From assembly GCA_937902985.1 (NCBI GenBank), contig CALFNG010000398.1, forward strand, positions 1-48,892: DNA of 48,892 bases. The letters run 5' to 3'. The position numbers and the translations under genes were made by a program. The notes under the pieces are model-generated. The model worked only from the letters and a program-made list of their open reading frames with translations, was not told the origin of the DNA and ran no database searches. Source of the stretch: an uncultured Myxococcales bacterium (GTDB taxonomy: Bacteria > Myxococcota_A > Polyangia > Polyangiales > Polyangiaceae). Positions 24,585-32,671 of this stretch are shown here, in pieces; the stretch's first letter is position 1, and every line of letters starts with the position of its first letter.

Positions 24585-26394
24585 CGACCGTGCCCTGGTG
24601 CCTCGCGTGCATCGCCTGGTACGGCCCGGCTATCGCCATGAGCTGTTCGTGGCTCCCTCGCTGAACGACGAGCCCCCGGTCGAGAACGACGATCTGGTCG
24701 GCGTCGGCGACGAGGGGCATGCGGTGAGCGATGGTCAAGGTCGTTCTGTCTCGCCTTAGCGCGTGCAGCGCGTCCCGCACCAACTCCTCCGAGCCGCCGT
24801 CCAGATTTGCGGTCGCCTCGTCGAGGATCAAGATTCGCGGATCGGCCAGGAGCGCGCGCGCGATGGCGATCCTCTGCCGTTCGCCGCCCGAGAGCTTCAT
24901 GCCCCGCTCGCCGACCAAGGTCTCGAACCCATGGGGCAGAGCTTTGACGAACTCGTCGCAGTGGGCGACCTTGCTCGCCCAGCGGATCCGCTCTGCGGGG
25001 GCAAACGGCCTGGCGAAGGCAATGTTCTCCGCGATGGTACCGTTGAAGAGGATGGTGTCCTGAAGGACCATCCCCAGCTGCGGGCGGTACGTGTCCAGAT
25101 CAAGGGTGGACACGTCCAGCCCATCGACGGTCACCACACCCGATTGGGCGCGATAGAAGCCCATCACGAGCGCTGCCACAGTGCTCTTGCCCGACCCGCT
25201 CGCGCCGACGATCGCCGTCGACGTCCCGGCCGAAAAGCACAGGTTGATGCCCTTGAGGACGGGCGGTGCCCCGGCGTACGCAAACCAGACGTCGCGGAAG
25301 ACCACGTTTCCCTCGAGCCTGGGGACGGTTCGGCATCGCGCCGGGTCCCGCCTCTCGGGGACGAGTGCGCGTAGCTTTCCGATCTGCTCGAGCGAGGCAA
25401 TCGCGTCCATGATCTGGGCGCCCAGGCTCGACAGCTCGGTCAAGGGACTCGCGACGTGCGGCACGAGACAGAAGTACGTGACAAGCTCGCCTCTCGTCAT
25501 CGCGCCGGCGTCGACGGCGCGCACGCCCAGCACGATGATCGTGGCGGCTATCAGCCCTATCGAGAACGCGGTTTGTGCCGATACCATCGAGACGTCGTTC
25601 GTCGACCGCTTGAAGTTCGAGAAAAGGCGCTCGATGCCCTTGTCGAACCTCGCGTCTTCGTGCGCCTCGGCCGCGTAGGCCTTCACGACTCGGATCCCGA
25701 CCAGCGCCTCGCCCAACCGACCCGTCACGTCCGCGCTCATGTCACTTCGCTCGCGATAGATCTGGCGGACCCTCCGCAGTCCGGCCCTGACTCTGAAGGC
25801 CGACGCGAGCAAGATACCGCCGATGACGCCGGTCATGGCGGGGCTCAGCCAGAGCATCACGCCGAGAGCGACCGTCCCGCGCAGGGCGGCGGCGAGGAGC
25901 TGGGTGAACGTGGGGCCGACCAGGCTCCTCACGGCCTCGGTGTCGCTCATGATCCGAGCGACGAGCTGGCCCGAAGTCTTCGACTCGATGTCGGCGAGGC
26001 GCAGCCGTATGACGTGTCGGTGCAAGCTCGCTCGAATGTCGGTGACGGCTCGCTGCGCTGCGATGCCGAGCACCTGGGCGATGACGTACGAGCACAGCGC
26101 GTTGACCATCATGACGACGACGGCACCCGCGGCCAACCAGCCGACCAGGTCGCGCCTGCCCTTGTCGAGCACGTCGTCGAACAGCACCTTCGCGAAGAGG
26201 GGTAGCGCGAGGGCGGAGGCCACGCCGACCATCGTGACGAGCAGGCCCAAGGCCAACCGACCGCGATTCCCCGTGATGAGGCGCAGCGCCTCGGCGCGGG
26301 CGGGCCCAAGCCGTCCTGTCCGCGCGCTTGCCGAGTCCTGCACAGCTTCGACGGCAGCTGCCTCAGGCTGCGCGCCTTCGCGTATCACGATCAT
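24538..26394 (-). CDS. ABC exporter, fused permease and ATPase
   Basis: A 618-residue half-transporter of the MsbA/LmrA type, working as a homodimer in the inner membrane. The membrane domain (about 45-340) has several hydrophobic helices. The ATPase has Walker A Gly-Ala-Ser-Gly-Ser-Gly-Lys-Ser-Thr near residue 398, the signature Leu-Ser-Gly-Gly-Glu near 500, Walker B Ile-Leu-Ile-Leu-Asp-Glu, and a switch His in Ile-Ala-His-Arg. Such exporters accompany many lipopeptide clusters and move the product or a lipid-linked precursor. It is convergent with the CmlA-like gene and divergent from the 2OG oxygenase. A TolC-like gene 2.2 kb away could provide the outer membrane step, but no membrane-fusion protein is seen. 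Confidence 0.93.
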   Translation of the reverse strand: MIVIREGAQPEAAAVEAVQDSASARTGRLGPARAEALRLITGNRGRLALGLLVTMVGVASALALPLFAKVLFDDVLDKGRRDLVGWLAAGAVVVMMVNALCSYVIAQVLGIAAQRAVTDIRASLHRHVIRLRLADIESKTSGQLVARIMSDTEAVRSLVGPTFTQLLAAALRGTVALGVMLWLSPAMTGVIGGILLASAFRVRAGLRRVRQIYRERSDMSADVTGRLGEALVGIRVVKAYAAEAHEDARFDKGIERLFSNFKRSTNDVSMVSAQTAFSIGLIAATIIVLGVRAVDAGAMTRGELVTYFCLVPHVASPLTELSSLGAQIMDAIASLEQIGKLRALVPERRDPARCRTVPRLEGNVVFRDVWFAYAGAPPVLKGINLCFSAGTSTAIVGASGSGKSTVAALVMGFYRAQSGVVTVDGLDVSTLDLDTYRPQLGMVLQDTILFNGTIAENIAFARPFAPAERIRWASKVAHCDEFVKALPHGFETLVGERGMKLSGGERQRIAIARALLADPRILILDEATANLDGGSEELVRDALHALRRDRTTLTIAHRMPLVADADQIVVLDRGLVVQRGSHEQLMAIAGPYQAMHARHQGTVVNAGGSHEGRTAVPT

Positions 26395-26555
26395 GCACTA
26401 CCATCCCCCGGCCCGTACGTCGACTCGGTCCGAAGGGTGGCCGAAGATGACCACGAGTTCATCGGAATCCGACGTATCTGACGTGGAATTCATGACCTTT
26501 GCCGTTGACTGCGACCTTCGGAGACGCACATCTTCGGGCCAACAGAGGAGCGCGC
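26395..26555. promoter_or_regulatory. Divergent promoter region, ABC exporter/2OG oxygenase
   Basis: This 161-base gap lies between two divergent genes. A TTGACT (26505-26510) on the plus strand is a fair -35, with only a weak -10 (CATCTT, 18-base spacer). GAGGAG at 26545-26550 is the ribosome site of the oxygenase. No clear operator was found. Confidence 0.3.
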
Positions 26556-27275
26556 GTGATCGAGCAATCCATCGTACCCGAGCCCCTCTGGCCCACGCCG
26601 ACGCTCAGGATTCGTCACGCGAATTGCGACGAGTTGAACCTGGGCCTGCGACGGATCATCCTGCAGAAGGAAGGCGAGATACTCGCTGCCGCGAAGCCGA
26701 CGCCGGTGGCGGGCGTGGAAGCCGGGTTGACCGCCAACTGGCTCGAGTACAACGTCCTCAACTGGGATTATCCCGAGATCGCCGTCTTCCGGAAGATGGT
26801 CCTCTCCGGGTTGCGCGAGTACTTCAAGCTGGTGGGCAATCCCGACGACCCGGGCCTGGCGATCGCCGGCGTGTCGTGCTGGGCCAACGTCCTCCGACAC
26901 GGAGAGTACCTGGCCGTCCACCACCACGACCCGGGGTTCGTGAGCGCGCACTACACGGTGCACGGCGGCTCCGAGAAGGGAGCCGAAGCTCACAATCTCG
27001 AATCGGGTCACACGATCTATTTCCGCCCAGGATTCATGGACCGAAGCCACGGCGGCGCGCAGGCCGGCCCGACCAGCCCCTGGGACACCGACTGGCGGAT
27101 AAGCGTGCGCCCGACGCCGGGGACGCTCTACTTCTTCCCGAGCTACGTCCGTCACGAGGTGCGGCCGAACCTCGAGGGCGCCGAGCGCATTTCGATAGCG
27201 ATGGACGTCTACGTCAAGCGACAGAATTCCTTCATTCACTTCGGCGGTCGCCGCTGGTTCGTGCCACGCCCCTGA
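26556..27275 (+). CDS. 2OG-Fe(II) oxygenase
   Basis: A 239-residue Fe(II)/2-oxoglutarate oxygenase of the putative 2OG-FeII_Oxy_5 type. The iron triad is His123-x-Asp125 (in His-His-His-Asp-Pro-Gly) and His200 (Val-Arg-His-Glu-Val), with an Arg near 209 for 2-oxoglutarate. The GTG at 26556 is chosen because GAGGAG stands 5 bases before it; a TTG start at 26499 has no such site. It is one of four oxygenases in the window from three families. Substrate unknown: hydroxylation of an amino acid residue or of the acyl chain are both reasonable. It is convergent with the dehydrogenase gene, 15 bases apart. Confidence 0.85.
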   Translation: MIEQSIVPEPLWPTPTLRIRHANCDELNLGLRRIILQKEGEILAAAKPTPVAGVEAGLTANWLEYNVLNWDYPEIAVFRKMVLSGLREYFKLVGNPDDPGLAIAGVSCWANVLRHGEYLAVHHHDPGFVSAHYTVHGGSEKGAEAHNLESGHTIYFRPGFMDRSHGGAQAGPTSPWDTDWRISVRPTPGTLYFFPSYVRHEVRPNLEGAERISIAMDVYVKRQNSFIHFGGRRWFVPRP

Positions 27276-27290
27276 GACGGCGGCAGTGGG

Positions 27291-28433
27291 TCAGCCGCGA
27301 AGTCCTTCGGCGCTCGCGATCATCTCCCGCATCATCTCGCTCGTGCCGGCGCCGATGGTGTAGCCGAAGGCGTCCCGGTGGAGTCGACCCATCAAGGAGT
27401 CTTCGAGGACCGCATTGCCGCCGAACATCTGCGCGCATTCCTTCGCCACCGAGGCGACGTGCTCGGTGACGAACAGCTTGGCCATCGAGATCTGGTCGTT
27501 CGCCGGCTCGCCGCTCACGTGGCGCGCCATCGCGCGATGGGTGATCGCGACCGACGCCTCGATCGTCGTGCGGACGTCGGCCAGGCGATGCCGCCACGTC
27601 TGAAACCCCAGCAGTTTGCTCCCGAATACCTCGCGCTCTCTCCCGTAGCGGCGGGCCTCTTCGTAAAGTAGCTGCATATGCGAATAGGCCATGACAGTCA
27701 GCATCAACCGCTCGCTCTCGAAGCCCCGCACGAGCTGGCGGAAGCCACCGTTGAGAGGGCCCAGCAGGTTGTGCGCGGGGACGCGACAGCCCTCGAAGAA
27801 CAGCTGGCCGCTGTCGAGCGACGAACCGCAGACCTTCCTCAGCGGCGGCCCGCGGCGGAACCCTCGGGCGTCGGCCGGAACGACGATGAGCGAGATGCCC
27901 CCCGGACCGCGCCCACCCGTGCGCACCGCGGTGACGACGAAGTCGGCAATGCTCCCGTTACCGATGAATTTCTTCGCGCCGTCGATGACGTATTCGTCCC
28001 CAGCGCGCTCCGCCCGGGTGCAGATCGCACCGACGTCGCTGCCGCCGGTCGGCTCCGTGATCCCGAGGGCGCCGATCACCTCTCCCCGCACCGCAGGCTT
28101 GACGAACCGCTCGCGCAGATCCGGTGTGCCCTCGCGGTCGATGACGCCGACCGCGAACTCGGTATGAGCGAGGACGCTCATGACCACCCCGGCCGAGCCG
28201 CTGCGCATCAGCTCTTCGATGAGGATCGACAGGAACCAGATATCGCGCCCCATTCCGCCGGACTCTTCGCCGATGCGAACTCCCAGCAGACCGCACGCGC
28301 CCATACGACGAAATAGATCGCCCGGGGGACGCCCTGCGCCTTCCCACTCGCGAACGTAGGGAGTGACGTTGCGCGCGACGAAATCGCGAACGAACTCTCG
28401 AAACTTGGATTGTTCCTGGGGGACACCCAGCAT
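27291..28433 (-). CDS. Acyl-CoA dehydrogenase-like flavoenzyme
   Basis: A 380-residue FAD enzyme with the acyl-CoA dehydrogenase fold. It has Ile-Thr-Glu-Pro-x-Gly-Gly-Ser-Asp (125-133), Gly-x-Lys-x-Phe-Ile-Gly-Asn-Gly (152-160), and Gln-Met-Phe-Gly-Gly-Asn near residue 335. The usual catalytic Glu near the C-terminus (Tyr-Glu-Gly-Thr-Ser) is replaced by Ala362 in Gly-Ala-Gly-Thr-Ser. Glu241 in Phe-Glu-Ser-Glu-Arg-Leu sits where isovaleryl-CoA dehydrogenase keeps its base, so the enzyme may still be active. The ATG at 28433 is preceded by GGAGAA at good spacing; an upstream start at 28490 is unlikely. In such clusters these enzymes often act on ACP- or PCP-bound acyl groups, for example to desaturate the lipid tail. 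Confidence 0.9.
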   Translation of the reverse strand: MLGVPQEQSKFREFVRDFVARNVTPYVREWEGAGRPPGDLFRRMGACGLLGVRIGEESGGMGRDIWFLSILIEELMRSGSAGVVMSVLAHTEFAVGVIDREGTPDLRERFVKPAVRGEVIGALGITEPTGGSDVGAICTRAERAGDEYVIDGAKKFIGNGSIADFVVTAVRTGGRGPGGISLIVVPADARGFRRGPPLRKVCGSSLDSGQLFFEGCRVPAHNLLGPLNGGFRQLVRGFESERLMLTVMAYSHMQLLYEEARRYGREREVFGSKLLGFQTWRHRLADVRTTIEASVAITHRAMARHVSGEPANDQISMAKLFVTEHVASVAKECAQMFGGNAVLEDSLMGRLHRDAFGYTIGAGTSEMMREMIASAEGLRG

Positions 28434-28605
28434 GAGAGTTCTCCGGCTCGGCGGGTGATTCACCCTGCCCGAGCGGATCCGGAACGTCAAGTGAACACGA
28501 ATTCACAATGGGTGTTGGATTTCGTTTCGTATCGCCCATAAATGGCCGGTCACGCGTGCGGCGTCTCCGCTTGCGCGTTCTCGGGACGCGTGGCACGAAT
28601 GCCCA
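28434..28605. promoter_or_regulatory. Divergent region with two inverted repeats
   Basis: Between the dehydrogenase (minus) and TolC-like (plus) genes lie two short palindromes with a common half-site. One is GGGTGA-T-TCACCC (28453-28465), the other GTGAA-CACGAA-TTCAC (28491-28506). Both sit 20-75 bases upstream of the dehydrogenase start, where a repressor could control either gene. Candidate operators, by eye. Confidence 0.35.
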
Positions 28606-30396
28606 GTGCGTCGCGGGCACCACCCTGCACCCTGCGCGTCCTGGCAGACGGCGGCTGGGCGCTATGGCCAGGTTCGTGGTGCCGGAAGCCCGCGAAGGCA
28701 CGGGGCAGCGCGCGGCCGCGCCATCGCGATCGCCTTCGCGGCTGTCGTGACCGCGCCCGCCCTCCAGGCTTGGGGTCAGCCCTTGCCCTCGGCGCACGTC
28801 CCTCCGCCGGTGCCTCTGCAAGGTCAGGCTCCGACTTACGCGGGAGCGCCCCCCGGCGGCCCGTCGGAGGTCCACGCGGCTCCCGCGCCGGCGCCCCTCC
28901 CTTCGACTCCGGCGGTGGATTCGCTGCCCATGAGTTCGAGTCCGTCTTTCCCGCTTTCGGCGGCATCCGGGGCGACGCTCAATCGGGACGGGCGCCTCGC
29001 ACCGCCGCGCCTCGGGCGCACCGGCGACGTCGACGCGCGCTTGGATCAATTGACGGCGGGGGGAGCCGGCCTCGGCGCCGAATACGCCGCGCAGATGGCC
29101 TATCGGTCGAGCTCCGAGGGGCTCGTGCGTCGCGAGGAGAAGGCGGTCGCCGATGCGCGCTTCGATCAGGCCTTCCAGGCCTATTTCCCGACCCTCTCGG
29201 CCGTCGCCCGCTATACGCGCTACTCGAACATCGTTCCCCCGCCCGTCCAGAGCGGCCTGTTCGTCGATCCGAGCATCCCCGCCGGCCCCGTTCCGCCTGG
29301 CACGCAACTCTTCAAGTCCGCGCCCCAGGCTTTTCCAGTTTTCAATGACCAGTACCTGGCCCAGGCCAGCCTCACCGTGCCCCTCTCCGACTACGCGTTG
29401 CGCATATCTCAGAATGTTGCGTCGGCGTCTCACTCGGTCGAGGCCAGGCGGCTGGACGAGAAGGCGGCTCGCCTGCAGTCCGCCGCCGAAGCGCGGATTG
29501 CCTACTACGCCTGGTTGCGGGCGCACGCGCATGTCGTCATCGCCGAGCTTTCGCTCGAGCAAGCGAGAAGTCATCAGGGCGAAGTGCGGGTCGGCGTCGA
29601 CGCCGGTCGAGCGCCCAGGGCGGATCTGCTTGCCGTCGATGTCGAGGTGGCGCGGGCCGGTCTGTCCCTCGCCGAGGCGCAGCACGAGGTGATCCGCCTC
29701 ACGAAAGAGCTCTCGACGCGAATGCACCAGCCCATTGCACCCGATGTGAGGCCCGCCGAAGACCTCCGGAGGCTGCTACCGCCGCTCGACGGCGGCGACG
29801 ACCTCGAGCGCCTGACGGCCCAGGCGTTGAAGACGCGGCCGGAGATTCAGGCACTCGAGGAGTCGTCGCGCTCCTACCTGGATGCCGCCACGGTGGCGCG
29901 CGCAGCGCTCTGGCCCTCGGTGCAGGCGTTCGGCGACGTCGTCACGGCCAGTCCGAATCCAAGATATTTTCCGCAGACCAGTCAGGTCGAGACGACCTGG
30001 GATGTTGGCATTCAGCTCACCTGGGTCGCGAACAGCGCCGCTCTCGCCCCGGCGCTCGCGGCCGAGTCGAAGGCCAAGGCCTCGGAGGCCGAGGCGCAGC
30101 GGCAGGCGCTTTGCGAGGCCATTGCCAAGGAGGTTTACGACGCGTTCTACGGGGAAGAGGAAGCGGCGGCCGACGTCGGCGCGGCCGCGCAAAACCTCGA
30201 CGCCGCCGAAGAACAGTATCGTCTCAGCCGCGAGCGATTCGAAAACGGCGCGTTGACGAGCGTCGACCTCACCAGCGCCGAGCTCGATTTGTTCCGCGCG
30301 CGGATCGACGCGGTCAACGTGCGAGCCAATGTCTACGCGGCGCGTGTGCGCCTCTTGCGCGCCACCGGGCGAGACATACTGGCGTTTCCGGATTGA
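28606..30396 (+). CDS. TolC-like outer membrane efflux protein
   Basis: A 596-residue protein of the TolC/OEP family, forming trimeric outer membrane channels. After a signal-like hydrophobic stretch (about 39-57) and a long Pro/Ala-rich linker (about 58-130) come two coiled-coil OEP repeats (about 150-370 and 400-590), with the usual Tyr-Arg-Leu-Ser-Arg-Glu-Arg-Phe-Glu-Asn-Gly-Ala-Leu-Thr-Ser-Val-Asp-Leu-Thr segment in the second. The start is uncertain: the GTG at 28606 is the only in-frame choice upstream of the signal sequence, has no good ribosome site, and leaves an Arg-rich lead of 38 residues. It probably works with the ABC exporter to carry the product out of the cell. Confidence 0.85.
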   Translation: MRRGHHPAPCASWQTAAGRYGQVRGAGSPRRHGAARGRAIAIAFAAVVTAPALQAWGQPLPSAHVPPPVPLQGQAPTYAGAPPGGPSEVHAAPAPAPLPSTPAVDSLPMSSSPSFPLSAASGATLNRDGRLAPPRLGRTGDVDARLDQLTAGGAGLGAEYAAQMAYRSSSEGLVRREEKAVADARFDQAFQAYFPTLSAVARYTRYSNIVPPPVQSGLFVDPSIPAGPVPPGTQLFKSAPQAFPVFNDQYLAQASLTVPLSDYALRISQNVASASHSVEARRLDEKAARLQSAAEARIAYYAWLRAHAHVVIAELSLEQARSHQGEVRVGVDAGRAPRADLLAVDVEVARAGLSLAEAQHEVIRLTKELSTRMHQPIAPDVRPAEDLRRLLPPLDGGDDLERLTAQALKTRPEIQALEESSRSYLDAATVARAALWPSVQAFGDVVTASPNPRYFPQTSQVETTWDVGIQLTWVANSAALAPALAAESKAKASEAEAQRQALCEAIAKEVYDAFYGEEEAAADVGAAAQNLDAAEEQYRLSRERFENGALTSVDLTSAELDLFRARIDAVNVRANVYAARVRLLRATGRDILAFPD

Positions 30397-30438
30397 GCGA
30401 GCTCCCTGCGCGTTTCGACGGTGGTATATGTCCAAGGA

Positions 30439-31854
30439 ATGAGGTCCTTCAGCGTCGTCCTCGCGAGTCTCGTCGCGCTCTTCGCCGCCCCTCTTCTCGG
30501 GTGCGGAGCCGGCACCCAGCCAAGAGCCCCTCAGGCCGCGGCCCCCCCAGCGCCGAACGCGGCGTCTCCCGCCCCCCCCGTGGGCCCTTCGCTGCCCGCT
30601 GGGGTACCCGACACTCCGGCCGGTCGCCAGCTCGCGTGGGTGCTGGGCGCGCTGAACGGCGCCCCCGCGGAGGCGGATATCACGCCCCATTTCTCGCCGG
30701 CGTTTCTCACGAGGGTGCCGCCGGCGAAGCTCGCCGCCGTGACCGGTCAGGTGGCACGGGACGCTCCCTATGCGCTCGAAAGAGTCACGCCTTCGGCAGG
30801 GTCTGACCGATCGCTCGTGGCGCTCGTCCGCGCCCGCCAGGGGCAAGCCTTCAACGTGCACCTCTCCGTGGAGCCCGACGGCGACAGGATCGATCGGCTC
30901 CTCATCCGGCCACACCTCGACGCCAGGGTCGCGAACTCCTGGAAGGACGTCGCGGAGGGGCTGCGCGCCGCCGCGCCTTCCGTGAACTTCCTCGCCGCGG
31001 AGCTCGACGGAAGGAAGTGCGTCGCCGTCTCGAGCGTCGATGCGCAGAAGTCTCTGGCGCTGGGCTCCGCATTCAAGCTCTACGTGCTCGACGCGCTGGC
31101 CACGCAGATCGCGTCAGGTCGGCACGGGTGGGACGAATCCATCGCGATCGACGACCTGCACAAGAGCCTCCCCTGGGGTGAGATGCGCAACGAGCCCGCC
31201 GGAAAGCTATTCAGTGTGCGCCACTTCGCCGAGCAGATGATCTCGGTCAGCGACAACACCGCCGCCGACCATCTCGTCGCGTTCGTGGGTCGCGGCGCGG
31301 TGGAGGATGCCGTCAAGACGTCGGGGCACACGACACCATCGCTTCTCGTGCCTTTCCTGTCGACGCGAGAGATGTTCGCGATCAAGCTTCTGGCCTCCCC
31401 CGACGAGCGGAGCGCGTACCTCTCCGCGGACCCAGGCCGCCGGCGCAAGCTCCTCGATGCGTACGACAAGCGAACGCCCGCGGAGATGATCGCCCATGCG
31501 TCCTCCCTCAAGACGCCCATCATGATCGACTCGCTCGAGTGGTTCGCCTCGGCGGAGGACCTCTGCAAGGTCATGGTCGACCTTCACGAGCGGGCCGAAG
31601 CCACCGTCACTGCACCGGTCGGGGCGATCCTCTCGATCAATCCGGGCATTCCCGACGAGAAAGGGCAGTACCGGTACGTCGGCTTCAAGGGCGGCAGCGA
31701 GCCGGGCGTCCTCAACGTGACCTTTCTGCTGCAGCGTGCGCGCGACGGCGAATGGCTCTTCCTCTCGGCGGGCTTCAACGACACGACGAGGCCCCTCGAC
31801 GAGCCCAAGGCTCTCTCCGCCGCGGCCACGGCCCTGGAGTTCTTCGGGAGGTAA
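30439..31854 (+). CDS. Beta-lactamase-fold lipoprotein, ORF12-like
   Basis: A 471-residue exported serine hydrolase of the class A beta-lactamase/PBP-like fold. A lipoprotein signal ends in Leu-Leu-Gly-Cys with Cys22, so it should be lipid-anchored. Residues about 60-165 resemble the cystatin-like N-terminal domain of clavulanate-cluster ORF12. The active-site motifs are Ser210-Ala-Phe-Lys213, Ser271-Asp-Asn273 and Lys417-Gly-Gly419. A class A Glu166-type general base is not obvious. The ATG at 30439 gives a normal lipoprotein signal; a GTG at 30421 is possible. It follows the TolC-like gene by 42 bases and may be cotranscribed. It could be a self-protection hydrolase or an esterase/amidase that trims an exported precursor. 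Confidence 0.85.
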   Translation: MRSFSVVLASLVALFAAPLLGCGAGTQPRAPQAAAPPAPNAASPAPPVGPSLPAGVPDTPAGRQLAWVLGALNGAPAEADITPHFSPAFLTRVPPAKLAAVTGQVARDAPYALERVTPSAGSDRSLVALVRARQGQAFNVHLSVEPDGDRIDRLLIRPHLDARVANSWKDVAEGLRAAAPSVNFLAAELDGRKCVAVSSVDAQKSLALGSAFKLYVLDALATQIASGRHGWDESIAIDDLHKSLPWGEMRNEPAGKLFSVRHFAEQMISVSDNTAADHLVAFVGRGAVEDAVKTSGHTTPSLLVPFLSTREMFAIKLLASPDERSAYLSADPGRRRKLLDAYDKRTPAEMIAHASSLKTPIMIDSLEWFASAEDLCKVMVDLHERAEATVTAPVGAILSINPGIPDEKGQYRYVGFKGGSEPGVLNVTFLLQRARDGEWLFLSAGFNDTTRPLDEPKALSAAATALEFFGR

Positions 31855-31888
31855 GCCCCCCGGGCCAGCGTTCAGATCCTCGCCGGTC

Positions 31889-32662
31889 TCATGGTGACTT
31901 GGGAAGTATCGGTTTTCCTGCAAGCATGGCGTCCACGAGCTGCTGGAAGCCCGTCTGCTCGTCCACCCGGAGCTCTTTCCGGATCTCCTCGAGATGGTCA
32001 ATCTCCGTGACCGTCAAATCCGGGTGGTACACGTAGAACATCAGGACGACGCGCGACTCCTCGCTGCGATTCCACACTTCGTGTTCGAACGAGTCGTCGA
32101 ACAAGAGGCAACGCTCCTCTTGCCATGAGCGTGTCTCCTTACCCACCCGCATCTCGCAGCCCTCGGGGACCACGAGACCGAGGTGCGCGCGCAGCACCGT
32201 GTTCGACGGCCCGCAGTGGGCCGGGATATGCGTTCTGGGACCGAGACGCGAGAACATCGCGCTCGTCGTGCGGCGTGGCACGCGATGCAGAGCCTCGGTG
32301 GTCTTCGGGCACAGCCGCTGGTTGCGAGCGAACGGTTGGCCGAGAGCTTCCAGGTAGAAGGTGTCCCAGGTGCCCTGGTCGTGGATGTACCGGGTGCCCC
32401 ACGCCGCACCTCCCGGCGTCGGCCCGATCCCGTCGACGTAGGGAACGAACTCGGCCCGGGTCTCGTCCAGGCGAAGGAGTTCGGCCCGGATCTCGGGGGC
32501 CGCTTGCTCCAGGCGGCGCACCCACTCGAGCTGCTCCGTCTCGTGCCATGGTTTCGCAGTCAAGCCGGGGATGTACAAGGACGGCCGCTGGAGAGGGTCG
32601 TTCGACGACGGTCGCACGCCCTGTTGCCGGAACTGTCGATAGAGCTCGATGATACGCGACAT
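31889..32662 (-). CDS. Asp/Asn beta-hydroxylase, soluble
   Basis: A 257-residue AspH-family Fe(II)/2OG oxygenase without membrane segments, unlike its relative at 10032-11042. The core lies at about 95-215, with iron ligands probably His149 (Ile-Pro-Ala-His-Cys-Gly) and His194 (Phe-Glu-His-Glu-Val-Trp-Asn), and Arg158 and Arg204 as expected for 2OG binding. The start is firm: TAAGGAGG both ends the upstream gene and provides its ribosome site. It is the last gene of the NRPS operon. Because the third visible NRPS module has an Asn-type code, beta-hydroxylation of Asn is the simplest role. Whether it acts on free, PCP-bound or peptide Asn cannot be seen. Confidence 0.87.
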   Translation of the reverse strand: MSRIIELYRQFRQQGVRPSSNDPLQRPSLYIPGLTAKPWHETEQLEWVRRLEQAAPEIRAELLRLDETRAEFVPYVDGIGPTPGGAAWGTRYIHDQGTWDTFYLEALGQPFARNQRLCPKTTEALHRVPRRTTSAMFSRLGPRTHIPAHCGPSNTVLRAHLGLVVPEGCEMRVGKETRSWQEERCLLFDDSFEHEVWNRSEESRVVLMFYVYHPDLTVTEIDHLEEIRKELRVDEQTGFQQLVDAMLAGKPILPKSP

Positions 32663-32671
32663 GATTCCTCC

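Noticed and set aside
28508-28750. An 80-codon frame starting with ATG before the TolC-like gene
   Set aside because: It is in another frame from the TolC-like protein, Arg-rich, and has no ribosome site; it looks like chance.
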